A stretch of 54,120 nucleotides of DNA from Flavobacteriales bacterium (GCA_947462255.1 CANHOA010000020.1:1-54120), one strand, 5' to 3'; positions 1-8,931 are shown, numbered from the stretch's first letter. Program-made: numbers and translations. The notes: generated by a model from the sequence alone, not told the origin.

Positions 1-3000
1 TGCTGGTGTGCCATTAACTCCACCAGATCTTGCTGCACCTGGACCACCAACTGCATAATAAACTGGAGCGCCTGATATACTAGATAATAATCCAGCACCA
101 GCATTACCTGCTGTGCCGCCTGAATTAGCAGAAGCATTTCCTCCAACACCTGTAGCACCGCCACCACCACCACCGGGGTAACCTGGACCTGTAAGATATC
201 CAAAACCACCACTACTTCCTTGCCCTGCCACAAAACTACTAGTTGGTGAAGCCGTTCCATAGCCATTTCCGCCACCAGAACCACCATTGGTTCCTAATCC
301 ACCGTGTCTACCCGTACCACCACCAATAGCAACTACGGAGTTAAATGAAGAATTTGCTCCATTTGATCCGCCGACATCGGGTGATGATTCACCATTTCCG
401 CCGGCACCCACTACAACTGCATAAGTTCCTAAAACAGTTGCTGAACCTAATAATGCGCCACCGGCACCGCCTCCGCCGCCAAAACCACCAGATCCGCCGC
501 CACCAGCAACTATCAAATAATCTACTGAAAGCGATGAAGCCGAATTGCTCGCCGCTAATGGAAAGGGGTTTACCGTAGCAACAACCGCCGTTCTTGGACT
601 TGATGTGCATCCATTATTAGTCACATCGGCATAATACGTTGTCGTTGTTGAGATGCTTGGTGTTGTATAGCTCGTTCCGGTTCCCAAAGAGGAGCCACCT
701 GTTAATGTTGCGTACCAATTGATTGTTCCTGCTGCCGTTGTTGCTTGAAGGGTTACTGTTCCTGTTCCACAACGAGAAGCTCCAGTAGTTGAAGTGAATG
801 TAGGTTGTGCATTTACAGTTATGGTAACGGTATTACTTGTAGAAGGCGCACAGAATGTGCTAGTTACATTTGCACGATAATAGGTGGTAGCATTCAATAC
901 ACCCATTTGACCTGTAGTTAAGGAGGCAGAAGTGGCACCGGCAATGTTTGTAAAGTTTGAATTGTCAGTTGACGATTGCCATTGAATTGTCGCAGTGGTT
1001 CCAGTTAGGGTAAGGTTTGCCGGGGATGTTCCCCCGCAAATAGTTTGGTTACTGCTTGCTGTAAAACCGATAATAATGCTGCTTGAAATGGAAGCGGATT
1101 GACATCCTGCTGCATTGGTAACAACCGCTGAGTACGTGCCGCTTGTAGCAGCTGTAATTGAGTTAGTTGTTTGGCCGTTAGGAGACCATAAGAAACTTGC
1201 CGGAGGTCCCCCAAGTATGGAGGTTGAAGGTACTTGCCATGTTGGGTTATTCATTAATGTTCCTGTATAACCATTTCCTGTAGCGTCTGATGCTGAAGTG
1301 CCTGTTGATTCGTCTAGTTGATAATAAGCACGCAGTCCAGTAGAATTAGGTGCTACACTTGTATTCATTGAGGTTTGAATTTGCGTCTGAGTTCTCGCTA
1401 CATTCCAAATTCGTATTTCGTCCATTACACCACTAATCATATCAGCACCTGCAAATCTCTTTCCGAGATACCATACTTCAGTACCAGTAGGTATTGGGGT
1501 TGTTGTATTTAAAGTTCCATCCAACACACCATTTATGTAAATTTTAATACTTGTTTGATCATATGTTGCGGCGATATGTGTCCATGTGTTTGCTGGAATG
1601 CTTGAAGCACTTAAAGCTAAGGACCATGCACTACCAGAAAAGAATCCAGCTCTAATTTGGTTTGAATATCTAGACAACATAAAGGTGACCTTGTTGTCGC
1701 TTATATAAGCTTCACCAACAAGCGTAGGTTCCGGTAAAGATAGATCAGCAGCCGAAAGATTAAACCATCCTTCTACCGTAATATTGTTTGTATTGAACGA
1801 TGTATTAAGCGAAGAAGGTATGGAAACGTACTTTGAAGTGTTGCTTGTTCCTAAATTAAGTGCATTACCTGCTCCGTAATTTCCAAGGGTTAATACTCCA
1901 CAACCTGTTTGAGTAATTGTTGGAGTAGGAGGGCCTGCGTTTACCGTGGCAACAACTGCTGTTCTTGGTGAGGTTGTACATCCATTATTAGTTACATCTG
2001 CATAATATGTAGTCGTGGTCGATATACTCGGCGTTGTATAACTGGTTCCGGTTCCCAAAGAGGAGCCACCTGTTGATGCTGCATACCAATTGATGGTTCC
2101 TGCTGCAGTCGCTGCTTGAAGTGTTACTGTTCCTGTTCCACAACGAGAAGCTCCAGTAGTTGAGGTGATGCTTGCTGTGATTGTGGCAGTAACTGCGGTT
2201 CGAGTTGCGGAAACACAGCCTGTTGTTGTGTTTCTTACCGAAACGTAATACGTTGTCGTTGATGTTAAAACCGGCGTTGTAAAAGATGATGTTCCTTGCG
2301 AAAGTAAGGTTCCACCACTTGCTGCGCTGTACCAATCTAAGGTACAACCTGATTCAACTGTTCCTGTAAATGTGATTGCAGCTGCGCCACAAGATGACAT
2401 GTTTGGAACGATTGTATTGGAGGGATTATTGAAAGCAAACGTTCCATTGCTATTAAAAGTGTGAATGGTGTATCCACCAACTTGTGTTATTGTACCGCCT
2501 GTTCCTGATGGACTTCCCAAATACCTGACGATTACAATTCCAGAACCTCCATTTTTTGCAACAGGAGTTGCTGATGAACCTCCGCTTCCACCGCCGCCTC
2601 CGCCAGTATTTGCGACCCCAGATTGGGCTAAGGTAGTATTAGTAATTCCTCCTCGACCGCCGCCTCCAGTACCCCCAACACCATTTGAAGTACTTGTTGT
2701 TTGCCAACTTCCACCGCCACCGCCGCCACCATAAAAAGTTGCGCTTCCAGAAATTGAACTTGAAACGCCAATTCCGCCACCTGAACCTGGTGCTGAAACT
2801 CCAACACCTCCTGCGCCTGCGCCTCCGCCACCTATTTCGCTATTCGCATTACCTCCAGTGAAACCTCCACCAGCTGATGCTCCTCCAGAATAACCTGGAT
2901 GTCCGCCACCACCACCATTTGCTCCCGATACACCATTGGCATTTTTGGATCCGCCACCACCTCCGCCAATGGAGACAACTGGAGTAGGTAGTGATAAGGT

Positions 3001-4164
3001 AGTTGTTCCTCCATTTGAAGCCTGAGAACCAACTGTTGTAGCACCTGCTCCGCCGTTACCTATGGTAACTGCAAATGAACCACTTAACAAGGACACAGAT
3101 CCAATATTTACTTGGCCACCGCCGCCACCGCCGCCGCCCTCCTCGCCACCGCCGCCGCCGCCGCCAACAACCAAATAGTCAATAACTGCACCTGAATTGC
3201 TTGCCGCTTGTGGCACAGCATTTATCGTAATACCAGCACTAACATTACTGGTTGTTGATCCTTGGTTATTGGTGCAAATTACATAATAGTATTTGGTGCC
3301 AACTACATTGTTCGGTGGCGTGTAGCTTGAACTAGTGGCGCCTCCAATGGCTGTGCCACCAGTATTTGACGCACTTGTATTACTATACCATTGGTAGGTA
3401 ATTGCACTGCCATTGGGACTCGATGCGGACACACTCAATGCAGTTGTTGCCGCATTTAAACAAACTGATTGGGCCGTTGTTGACGGTTGGGTATTGATTA
3501 CTGGGCCGGTTACTACAGCCACCAATGGTGCCCGAACCAACAATTGAAAGTATGCTCCATTTGGGATATGTCCCACATTGTTGTTGATCATGTGATTTGA
3601 GGAATTTGGTATCCAATGTATCCCGTCTCCATTGTTTCCTGCGTGAAAAATATTTTGATTAAGACCGTATACGTTTGTGTTTCCATAGGAAATGAATTGG
3701 CCTGCAACCGTGTTGGTTCCGGTCCAATTTGCATTGTTGTCTGTATTGTCTGCAGGTGTAGCAAGAAGGGTTTGGTTGTTTACAATTCGGGTAATAATTC
3801 CAGGTCGTGTGTTTTGAACATCCAATTGGCCATTGCTTGTGAGTACTCGGGTTACGGTTGCACTTCCAAGTGTGCTCAGCGCGGTAGGGGTAAGAATACC
3901 GCGTACCGTATTGTTCAATGCGGTAGATTGCGGAAGGTTCCCCCCGTTAGGCCTAAAATCAATGGCCACTTGTACCCAACCCCCAACTCGAACGTAGGTA
4001 CTAAAATTAGTACCGGATAATGAGAAATAATAGACCCCATCAGCTGTTACGTTTTGGGCTTGCCCCAAGGAAGTGAAGGGTTGACTAGCACCACCATTTT
4101 GAGCATTAGAAATAAAGCTAACTACAAAAAGATTGAGAAATAATAAAATAAAAATAGAGCGCAT
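1..4164 (-). CDS. Large secreted Gly-rich/Ig-like/LamG adhesin-like protein, 3' end outside window
   Basis: The minus strand is open from an ATG at 4164 to the window edge: 1388 codons with no stop in the lines I checked. It begins with a signal peptide (MRSIFILLFLNLFVVSFISNA). Order of domains by rough residue: a unique N-terminal region to about 225; Ig-like segments to about 325; a first glycine-rich block starting IDYLVVGGGGGGG (327-560); Ig-like modules with TTTYYV strands (565-740); a LamG/concanavalin-like domain (745-960; IKIYINGVLDG, MDEIRIWNVARTQ, LRAYYQLDE); more Ig-like modules; and a second glycine-rich block starting VDYLIVAGGGGSGG (from about 1212). This architecture is known from Bacteroidota surface or T9SS-exported proteins. 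A C-terminal sorting domain would lie outside the window, so export by T9SS is inference. The ligand is unknown. Confidence 0.85.
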   Translation of the reverse strand, partial: MRSIFILLFLNLFVVSFISNAQNGGASQPFTSLGQAQNVTADGVYYFSLSGTNFSTYVRVGGWVQVAIDFRPNGGNLPQSTALNNTVRGILTPTALSTLGSATVTRVLTSNGQLDVQNTRPGIITRIVNNQTLLATPADNTDNNANWTGTNTVAGQFISYGNTNVYGLNQNIFHAGNNGDGIHWIPNSSNHMINNNVGHIPNGAYFQLLVRAPLVAVVTGPVINTQPSTTAQSVCLNAATTALSVSASSPNGSAITYQWYSNTSASNTGGTAIGGATSSSYTPPNNVVGTKYYYVICTNNQGSTTSNVSAGITINAVPQAASNSGAVIDYLVVGGGGGGGEEGGGGGGGGQVNIGSVSLLSGSFAVTIGNGGAGATTVGSQASNGGTTTLSLPTPVVSIGGGGGGSKNANGVSGANGGGGGHPGYSGGASAGGGFTGGNANSEIGGGGAGAGGVGVSAPGSGGGIGVSSSISGSATFYGGGGGGGSWQTTSTSNGVGGTGGGGRGGITNTTLAQSGVANTGGGGGGSGGSSATPVAKNGGSGIVIVRYLGSPSGTGGTITQVGGYTIHTFNSNGTFAFNNPSNTIVPNMSSCGAAAITFTGTVESGCTLDWYSAASGGTLLSQGTSSFTTPVLTSTTTYYVSVRNTTTGCVSATRTAVTATITASITSTTGASRCGTGTVTLQAATAAGTINWYAASTGGSSLGTGTSYTTPSISTTTTYYADVTNNGCTTSPRTAVVATVNAGPPTPTITQTGCGVLTLGNYGAGNALNLGTSNTSKYVSIPSSLNTSFNTNNITVEGWFNLSAADLSLPEPTLVGEAYISDNKVTFMLSRYSNQIRAGFFSGSAWSLALSASSIPANTWTHIAATYDQTSIKIYINGVLDGTLNTTTPIPTGTEVWYLGKRFAGADMISGVMDEIRIWNVARTQTQIQTSMNTSVAPNSTGLRAYYQLDESTGTSASDATGNGYTGTLMNNPTWQVPSTSILGGPPASFLWSPNGQTTNSITAATSGTYSAVVTNAAGCQSASISSSIIIGFTASSNQTICGGTSPANLTLTGTTATIQWQSSTDNSNFTNIAGATSASLTTGQMGVLNATTYYRANVTSTFCAPSTSNTVTITVNAQPTFTSTTGASRCGTGTVTLQATTAAGTINWYATLTGGSSLGTGTSYTTPSISTTTTYYADVTNNGCTSSPRTAVVATVNPFPLAASNSASSLSVDYLIVAGGGGSGGFGGGGGAGGALLGSATVLGTYAVVVGAGGNGESSPDVGGSNGANSSFNSVVAIGGGTGRHGGLGTNGGSGGGNGYGTASPTSSFVAGQGSSGGFGYLTGPGYPGGGGGGATGVGGNASANSGGTAGNAGAGLLSSISGAPVYYAVGGPGAARSGGVNGTPA
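568..797 (-). repeat. Internal gene repeat, Ig-like module copy 2
   Basis: About 230 bp encoding an Ig_7-like module (ASRCGTGTVTLQA near its start, TTTTYYADVTNNGC near its end). It matches 1939-2168 with a constant 1371-bp offset and no indels. The changes are scattered substitutions, and the encoded proteins are almost identical. Confidence 0.8.
1939..2168 (-). repeat. Internal gene repeat, Ig-like module copy 1
   Basis: Partner of 568-797. This copy lies just upstream (protein sense) of the LamG domain and the other lies just before the second glycine-rich block, so the two copies bracket LamG. Confidence 0.8.
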
Positions 4165-4178
4165 GTGAGTGTTTTTGT

Positions 4179-4186
4179 CAAAAGTA
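4179..4186 (-). promoter_or_regulatory. Candidate -7 element for the adhesin gene
   Basis: On the minus strand this reads TACTTTTG, matching the Bacteroidota -7 consensus TAnnTTTG. It lies 14 nt before the ATG at 4164, which implies a very short leader. No clear -33 TTTG is seen at the usual distance. Confidence 0.4.
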
Positions 4187-4338
4187 CACTATCATTGCAC
4201 GTGTTATTTTTTTGTGTTCAGGTTATAGTATAAATATGCAGAATTTAGTAACTCAAATTGAAATAAAACGAAGCGGGTTTTAGGTTAGTTATCCTAATTT
4301 CGTTTCCTAATTCGAACCCTAAAATGAAATAGAATTAT

Positions 4339-5514
4339 ATGAGTTTTAATCTGCTTATCCTTTTGTCTACCTTGTTTTTTTCTTTGTTAATTGCATTGAT
4401 TATACTGATAAATATCAAGCGTAATCCGTATATGAATTTCTTTATATTGCTCATATTCGCTTCGAATTTCATGAGGATTTACTTTACGCTATCGTATGAA
4501 TTAGGGTGGCAAAATCTATGCAGGGATGTACCTAAGCCCTTCAACCTACTTTTTATGTGGAACATGGTTTTTTTGATGCAGTATATTCGTTCCATGTTGG
4601 GCCTGAAAAAAGAGTTAATTAAAAGTTTTTTGATTCCTTTTCTAATTCCCTTATTTCTTTTTCTAATTAATTTAATATTCCTATCAGATGACACCTATAA
4701 AGTTTTAGCACGTGGCTTAAACTTCCCAATAATAGCGATTTTCATGCTTTACTATTTATTAAATATTTCCCGGCTCGTTTATAAATTCTTTTGGACTAAA
4801 CCTATAAAACACCTAAAATTTGAAAATGTAAAATTTGTAAAGCTTTGGATTATTGAGTTGCTCGTTTTTTCCTCTGTTGCCTCTGTTGCATTAATTGGAA
4901 TGTTTTTATATGAACTAATCACCCAAAAAGATTTTGTGTATGCTACCTTTCCCTATGTTAAATCAGTCATTCACTTGATCATGTTGATTCAAGTCTTTCT
5001 ACATCCTGAAATTCTTTATGGACCTCAAAGAGTCCCTTTACCTGTATTAGAGGCAGATGAGCCTAATGGCTTTAAACCCGCATTTAATTGGCATACCTCT
5101 CCGAAAGAAATAAAAAACAAACTAGATCTTGAGTTATCGGAAAAATTTAACAGTCGCATTAATGAAATTATTAGAAAATTAGAATCTAAAGCTGCTATTC
5201 AACTAATTATTAGATTTCCTGATATTAACTCATCAACCTTGGCTGAAAAATTAAACATCCCAAGAACCTATTTACATTATTTCTTTAAATACCATTCAGA
5301 TAGTAGTTTTGTGAGCTACCGATCTAAAATCCGTGTTTTTCATGCAATCAATAAAATGCAGGAAGATTATCTTTCAAAGAATACCATGGATGCATTGGCG
5401 AAGGAATGTGGTTTTTCTTCCTACAACCCCTTTTACGCGGCATTTAAAATGGAAATGGGGGCGGGTCCAAATGAAATATTGGCGCAATTAAAGAAAGTTT
5501 CAAAAACGAGTTAA
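4339..5514 (+). CDS. Membrane-anchored AraC-family transcriptional regulator
   Basis: 391 aa. The first about 230 residues form several hydrophobic membrane segments (for example LLILLSTLFFSLLIALIILI at the N-terminus). The C-terminal about 100 residues are an AraC-type double helix-turn-helix: STLAEKLNIPRTYLHYFFKYH and then MDALAKECGFSSYNPFYAAFK. This 7TM-like plus AraC arrangement is common in Bacteroidota and probably couples a membrane-sensed signal to transcription, but the ligand and targets are not visible. It is divergent from the adhesin gene and convergent with the next gene, so it is probably monocistronic. An effect on the divergent adhesin gene is possible but is inference only. 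Confidence 0.85.
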   Translation: MSFNLLILLSTLFFSLLIALIILINIKRNPYMNFFILLIFASNFMRIYFTLSYELGWQNLCRDVPKPFNLLFMWNMVFLMQYIRSMLGLKKELIKSFLIPFLIPLFLFLINLIFLSDDTYKVLARGLNFPIIAIFMLYYLLNISRLVYKFFWTKPIKHLKFENVKFVKLWIIELLVFSSVASVALIGMFLYELITQKDFVYATFPYVKSVIHLIMLIQVFLHPEILYGPQRVPLPVLEADEPNGFKPAFNWHTSPKEIKNKLDLELSEKFNSRINEIIRKLESKAAIQLIIRFPDINSSTLAEKLNIPRTYLHYFFKYHSDSSFVSYRSKIRVFHAINKMQEDYLSKNTMDALAKECGFSSYNPFYAAFKMEMGAGPNEILAQLKKVSKTS

Positions 5515-5572
5515 GTTTTATAAACCTTGGGTATTTTTTTGTTTTCGAAAGGAACTATAATTTGCTTGTAAG

Positions 5573-6340
5573 TTATTCTATTGGTCCTTTTTTGATTTCC
5601 GCATTGCCACGCTTCAGTGGTAAAAAGTATTTCAAGTCTAGGCTTAAATACGATCCATTAACATCTGCAATTGCTCCAGTACGATAACTTTGATTCGTGT
5701 AAACAGCAATATACTGAAATAGAGGCTGCAGTGGAATACGCACTGAGCCACCTAAATTAAATATTCCTCTTTTTTTAGTACGATATTCTACTCCAAAATT
5801 TCCATTAATGTCTAATCCAATTTTAGATTTCACATAACCGGTATGCGTTATGGTGTGCAATCCTCCGGGATAGTTTATGACACCGATATTAGTGGGCTTA
5901 AAACCAACAGCCATACCAATAGACGCGTTGGCATACCAAATTTTTGAAAGTTGAATATATATTAATGCATTTAATGGAATGTCATACTGAATGAATCCCA
6001 TGGTATTTGTTCCGGTAATAGCCGAGTCTGGAAGGTCCATTTGAATAGAGAAATTACGTTGCGTAAAATTTATTCCTGTTTCAAAGGCAATTAATTTTGT
6101 GATACCAGCTCTAATTGAACCGCCAAATGAATAGCCTAAATTTTGTGTTAATGTACTCGTAAATCCATTTTTTGAAACCGTTATAGGTCCATTACCAGTA
6201 ACATTACTTGGTATCACCAACTTCGCTTGTACGCCAAAATAAGAAGGGAATTTCTTTTCATTACCAAGTTGACAATAGCTGTAAAACGAAATCGAAAAGC
6301 AAAGACAAGTAAGAAATATTCGATTAAACGAGCGCATCAT
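5573..6340 (-). CDS. Outer-membrane beta-barrel-like protein, unknown function
   Basis: 255 aa with an N-terminal signal peptide (MMRSFNRIFLTCLCFSISFYSYCQ) followed by alternating short hydrophobic/polar strands typical of small Bacteroidota outer-membrane barrels (PorT/OmpA-barrel-like), for example IGMAVGFKP and FNLGGSVRIPL. No catalytic motif is seen and no OmpA peptidoglycan-binding tail is present. It is convergent with the AraC-type gene and lies downstream of the nitroreductase on the same strand. Function is unassigned. Confidence 0.65.
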   Translation of the reverse strand: MMRSFNRIFLTCLCFSISFYSYCQLGNEKKFPSYFGVQAKLVIPSNVTGNGPITVSKNGFTSTLTQNLGYSFGGSIRAGITKLIAFETGINFTQRNFSIQMDLPDSAITGTNTMGFIQYDIPLNALIYIQLSKIWYANASIGMAVGFKPTNIGVINYPGGLHTITHTGYVKSKIGLDINGNFGVEYRTKKRGIFNLGGSVRIPLQPLFQYIAVYTNQSYRTGAIADVNGSYLSLDLKYFLPLKRGNAEIKKGPIE

Positions 6341-6377
6341 ATTGCAGTAATTACAGGCATTTCATATAATAATATGT

Positions 6378-6965
6378 TTACGAAGATATCCATTTTGTAT
6401 TGTATTCCAATGGTTTTCTATGGGAAGAAGGCCAATCAATTGAAGGGTATCCAATATAAAATAGACCTAGGCATTTGTCTTTTTCTCCGATTGATAAAAA
6501 TTCATTCATAACAGGCGTATAGATTAATTTCGGTGTCGACCAAAATCCACCTAAACCATAGGCGGTACAACTCAAATGCAGATTTTGAATAGCACAGGCA
6601 ACCGCTTCAATTTCTTCTATCTCTGGGATGCGCTCTTCCTTTTGACGTTCCATACAGATGGCGATTACCACTGATGAACTGAGTGGGCGTTTTATTAATT
6701 TGGCAAGTTTAAGGTCATTTTGCTGCTCTTTGGGCGTAGTGGCAAGGTATGCTTCACCTAGGAAAGTACTTAATCTTTCAAGCGCAACTTCTGTAAACAC
6801 CTTAAATCGCCATGGTTGTGTGTTACCATGTGTAGGTGCCCATTGGGCATTATTTAATAATAATTCTATTTGTTCTTTATGAACTTTTCGCGCTGAAAAC
6901 TGCTCCGGATAAATCGTCCTTCGCATGCGCATTAGGTCATTTATTTCTGATAAATTATATTTCAT
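6378..6965 (-). CDS. Nitroreductase family protein
   Basis: 195 aa, the normal length for a single-domain FMN-dependent nitroreductase. The N-terminus has the family pattern with the basic FMN-contact region (MRRTIYPEQFSARKV), followed by LLNNAQWAPTHGNTQPWRFKVF, the classic A-P-(S/T)-x-x-N-x-Q-P-W-x-F block. GLGGFWSTP and LGLFYIGYP match the C-terminal flavin/dimer region. It is predicted to be a cytoplasmic NAD(P)H-dependent oxidoreductase; the physiological substrate is unknown. It is divergent from the tRNA-Arg gene. Confidence 0.9.
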   Translation of the reverse strand: MKYNLSEINDLMRMRRTIYPEQFSARKVHKEQIELLLNNAQWAPTHGNTQPWRFKVFTEVALERLSTFLGEAYLATTPKEQQNDLKLAKLIKRPLSSSVVIAICMERQKEERIPEIEEIEAVACAIQNLHLSCTAYGLGGFWSTPKLIYTPVMNEFLSIGEKDKCLGLFYIGYPSIDWPSSHRKPLEYNTKWISS

Positions 6966-6978
6966 TCGGTGTTTTTTA

Positions 6979-6986
6979 CAAATTTA
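6979..6986 (-). promoter_or_regulatory. Candidate -7 element for the nitroreductase gene
   Basis: Reads TAAATTTG on the minus strand, a match to TAnnTTTG, 13 nt before the ATG at 6965. No -33 TTTG at 19 nt. Confidence 0.35.
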
Positions 6987-7021
6987 CTATTAATCTATGA
7001 GCAATAATCTTCAATTTATAC

Positions 7022-7052
7022 TTTGCCTAATTTGTTTTTATCTTTATCTTTG
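7022..7052 (+). promoter_or_regulatory. Promoter of tRNA-Arg
   Basis: A TTTG at 7022-7025 and TATCTTTG at 7045-7052 are separated by 19 nt, a full match to the Bacteroidota sigma promoter (-33 TTTG, -7 TAnnTTTG). The tRNA starts 21 nt after the -7 box. Confidence 0.7.
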
Positions 7053-7073
7053 TGGCAGATTAATCAAACAATC

Positions 7074-7147
7074 GGCTTCGTAGCTCAACTGTATAGAGCA
7101 CCACATTACGGCTGTGGAGGTTTAAGGTTAGAATCCTTACGAGGTCA
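7074..7147 (+). tRNA. tRNA-Arg (anticodon ACG), attachment site of the island
   Basis: 74 nt fold completely: acceptor GGCTTCG/CGAGGTC (two G-T wobbles), D stem GCTC/GAGC, anticodon stem CCACA/TGTGG with loop TTACGGC, T stem TAAGG/CCTTA with loop TTAGAAT, discriminator A. CCA is not encoded. The canonical G19-C56 tertiary pair appears to be replaced by T19 and A56, a matched double change. The last 11 nt overlap the 3' end of the oppositely oriented recombinase gene, and the following sequence belongs to the integrated element. Confidence 0.88.
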
Positions 7148-8717
7148 CTAAAGCGGAGATTTGGTCAATTTTGATCGAATCTCCGTTTTTTATTCCCGAT
7201 AAAACCGTTGATATTGAACGGATTAATTCAAAAAATACGTTCGTTCGAAAAGTTAGAACTCGCTTGTTTTGCTTGTCATAAGCAAAACCATCTGGAAACA
7301 AGAGGTGTTGTAATTTGTGCTTATCGAACAAATCACCAGAAACCCATATTTTACTGAGTTTTTGAGCGATTTTAATTCCGTGTTTAATGCACTTTTCAAG
7401 GTTAGAACTCGTGAGGTTGGGGTTCGACAGTTTTTCCTCCAATTCTGAAATTTCGTTCTTGTGTTTTTCGCTAAACTTCGTATAGATCAGGTTGTCAATT
7501 TTACCAGTGGCAAACCGTCCTTCTATGATATCTAGTTCCTTTCGGATTTGTGTAAGTTTCGATTTAGTTGCAGTGATTTCATTCGCATCGGATTTTGAAA
7601 TCTCAACCAATTTCATTTGCATTACCTCTGGTAGAACTTCGGCATCAATTTCATTTAATTCTAACTGATATTCATTTAACAGACTTTCAAAGGTCTGATG
7701 CAACTTAATAGCACTAATATTCACTCCAAGACATTTTTTCTGACACTTATAATAAAAGAGACCTTTGGCTTTGACAAAGAAACCAGTCATCAAACTTCCA
7801 CACTCTGGACAGCATAGAGATTTTTTCAAAGGCAAATCATCAGACATTGTTTCATAAGTCTTGCTGACTACTTTGCTTTCTGGGGTGTTTATTTTAATAA
7901 AATCCTCTTGGGAAACAATGGCTTCATGTTGACCAAAAATAACTTCATCTGGCAACATTTTAGTAATTAATACTCCGCAATAAAAAGGGTTTTTGAAAAT
8001 CTCGTGAAGCCTACGCTCGTTAATTTTCATTCCCTGAAGGTTCAATTTACGAACTATTTCTGCGGAACTGAATGTGTTTTTAACCCTCCATTGAAATGCT
8101 TTACGCAATAATTCACCTTCATCGGTTACAACAATATCCCAATCAACTGCTCGATGGTGTTTGTTTAAATTCTTATAACCCCTTGGAGGTGTCCAAAGCC
8201 AGTATCCCTTCCTCAAGAGTTCCATCATTCCAGTTTTTGTTTTGTCTCTGCGCATTTCATTATCGAAGCGACTCAGCAAGAAAAAGAAATCTTGTTGCAT
8301 TTTTCCCCCAGCGTTTGAGGTGTCAACTTTTTGTGTTACGGCAATTAAAGTGATTCCTTGCTTATTTAATTCATCGGCAATGTAGGATGCGTTTGCTCCA
8401 GATCTTGAGAATCGATCATATGAGTAAATTAGAATATAGCCAATCGTTGAATTTTGACGAGCATATTTAATCATTCGCTGAAACTCTTTTCTTTCATCCG
8501 TTTTAGCCGATTCGTAAGTTCCTCCAAAATACTCCACCACCTCAAATCCATTTTTTACGGCATATTCTTCACAATACTTTTTTTGAGTTGTCAAACTTGT
8601 ATTGTTGTCCGCTTGTTCTTTTGTGGATACACGTGTATAAATAATCGCTTTTTTGCGATTATTCGTCTTGGTTTTAAGGCCGAAGAGTTTTTCAAAGTCT
8701 TTCTTATGGTCGTTCAT
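7137..8717 (-). CDS. Large serine recombinase (integrase/excisionase of the island)
   Basis: 526 aa. The N-terminal resolvase domain contains the catalytic serine in AIIYTRVSTKEQ (Ser31) and the conserved YILIYSYDRFSRSGANA segment. A recombinase domain follows (DEGELLRKAFQWRV, MKINERRLHEIFKNPFYCGVL), then a zinc ribbon (CCPECGSLMTG from Cys302, paired with YYKCQKKC), a coiled coil (about 370-430) and a short tail. It catalyses site-specific integration and excision, here at tRNA-Arg. The stop codon lies inside the tRNA, so the last residues come from chromosomal DNA. Joined to the other element end, the frame would instead continue 21 residues past Thr525. A 53-codon gene overlaps its start by 14 nt, suggesting translational coupling. 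Confidence 0.93.
   Translation of the reverse strand: MNDHKKDFEKLFGLKTKTNNRKKAIIYTRVSTKEQADNNTSLTTQKKYCEEYAVKNGFEVVEYFGGTYESAKTDERKEFQRMIKYARQNSTIGYILIYSYDRFSRSGANASYIADELNKQGITLIAVTQKVDTSNAGGKMQQDFFFLLSRFDNEMRRDKTKTGMMELLRKGYWLWTPPRGYKNLNKHHRAVDWDIVVTDEGELLRKAFQWRVKNTFSSAEIVRKLNLQGMKINERRLHEIFKNPFYCGVLITKMLPDEVIFGQHEAIVSQEDFIKINTPESKVVSKTYETMSDDLPLKKSLCCPECGSLMTGFFVKAKGLFYYKCQKKCLGVNISAIKLHQTFESLLNEYQLELNEIDAEVLPEVMQMKLVEISKSDANEITATKSKLTQIRKELDIIEGRFATGKIDNLIYTKFSEKHKNEISELEEKLSNPNLTSSNLEKCIKHGIKIAQKLSKIWVSGDLFDKHKLQHLLFPDGFAYDKQNKRVLTFRTNVFFELIRSISTVLSGIKNGDSIKIDQISALVTS
7141..7152 (+). other. Candidate attL core
   Basis: GAGGTCACTAAA spans the last 7 nt of tRNA-Arg and 5 nt beyond. It matches 39239-39250 at 10 of 12 positions and shares GGTCAC exactly. 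Short shared cores are expected for large serine recombinases. Confidence 0.5.
7152..7193 (+). terminator. Rho-independent terminator of tRNA-Arg, inside the recombinase 3' coding end
   Basis: CGGAGATT (7154-7161) pairs with AATCTCCG (7178-7185), and the inner TGGTCAA/TTGATCG extends the stem. It is followed by a T tract (7186-7192). It starts 5 nt after the tRNA and is coding sequence for the recombinase C-terminus on the other strand. Confidence 0.65.
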
Positions 8718-8865
8718 TTGGGTTTTTCAACGTGTAGTTAATAATCAATTCGCAATAGGTTTCCAATGTTGCAAGGAATTCTTTTGCTTGCTCCAGGGAA
8801 ATCTTCTTTAGTCTACTTATTTTTTCAATAATCAGTTTTCTTTTTTCGTCATTCGATTGTTCCAT
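8704..8865 (-). CDS. Small protein coupled to the recombinase (53 aa)
   Basis: ATG at 8865 and TAA at 8704-8706, overlapping the recombinase start by 14 nt. The sequence begins MEQSNDEKRKLIIEKISRLK and ends INYTLKNPNERP. It is charged and predicted helical, with no recognised motif. Its position before the recombinase would suit a small accessory factor (for example a directionality or control factor), but that is only inference from context. It could also be a leader peptide that couples translation. Confidence 0.5.
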   Translation of the reverse strand: MEQSNDEKRKLIIEKISRLKKISLEQAKEFLATLETYCELIINYTLKNPNERP

Positions 8866-8931
8866 CCGTCATTTTGGATGTGTGCAAATTCCATGTTAAG
8901 GTAATTTTTACTTGTTGTCATTAAATCCGGG

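Noticed and set aside
2465..2734. Plus-strand proline-rich open frame
   Set aside because: It is the complement of the glycine-rich codons (GGN read as CCN) in the adhesin gene.
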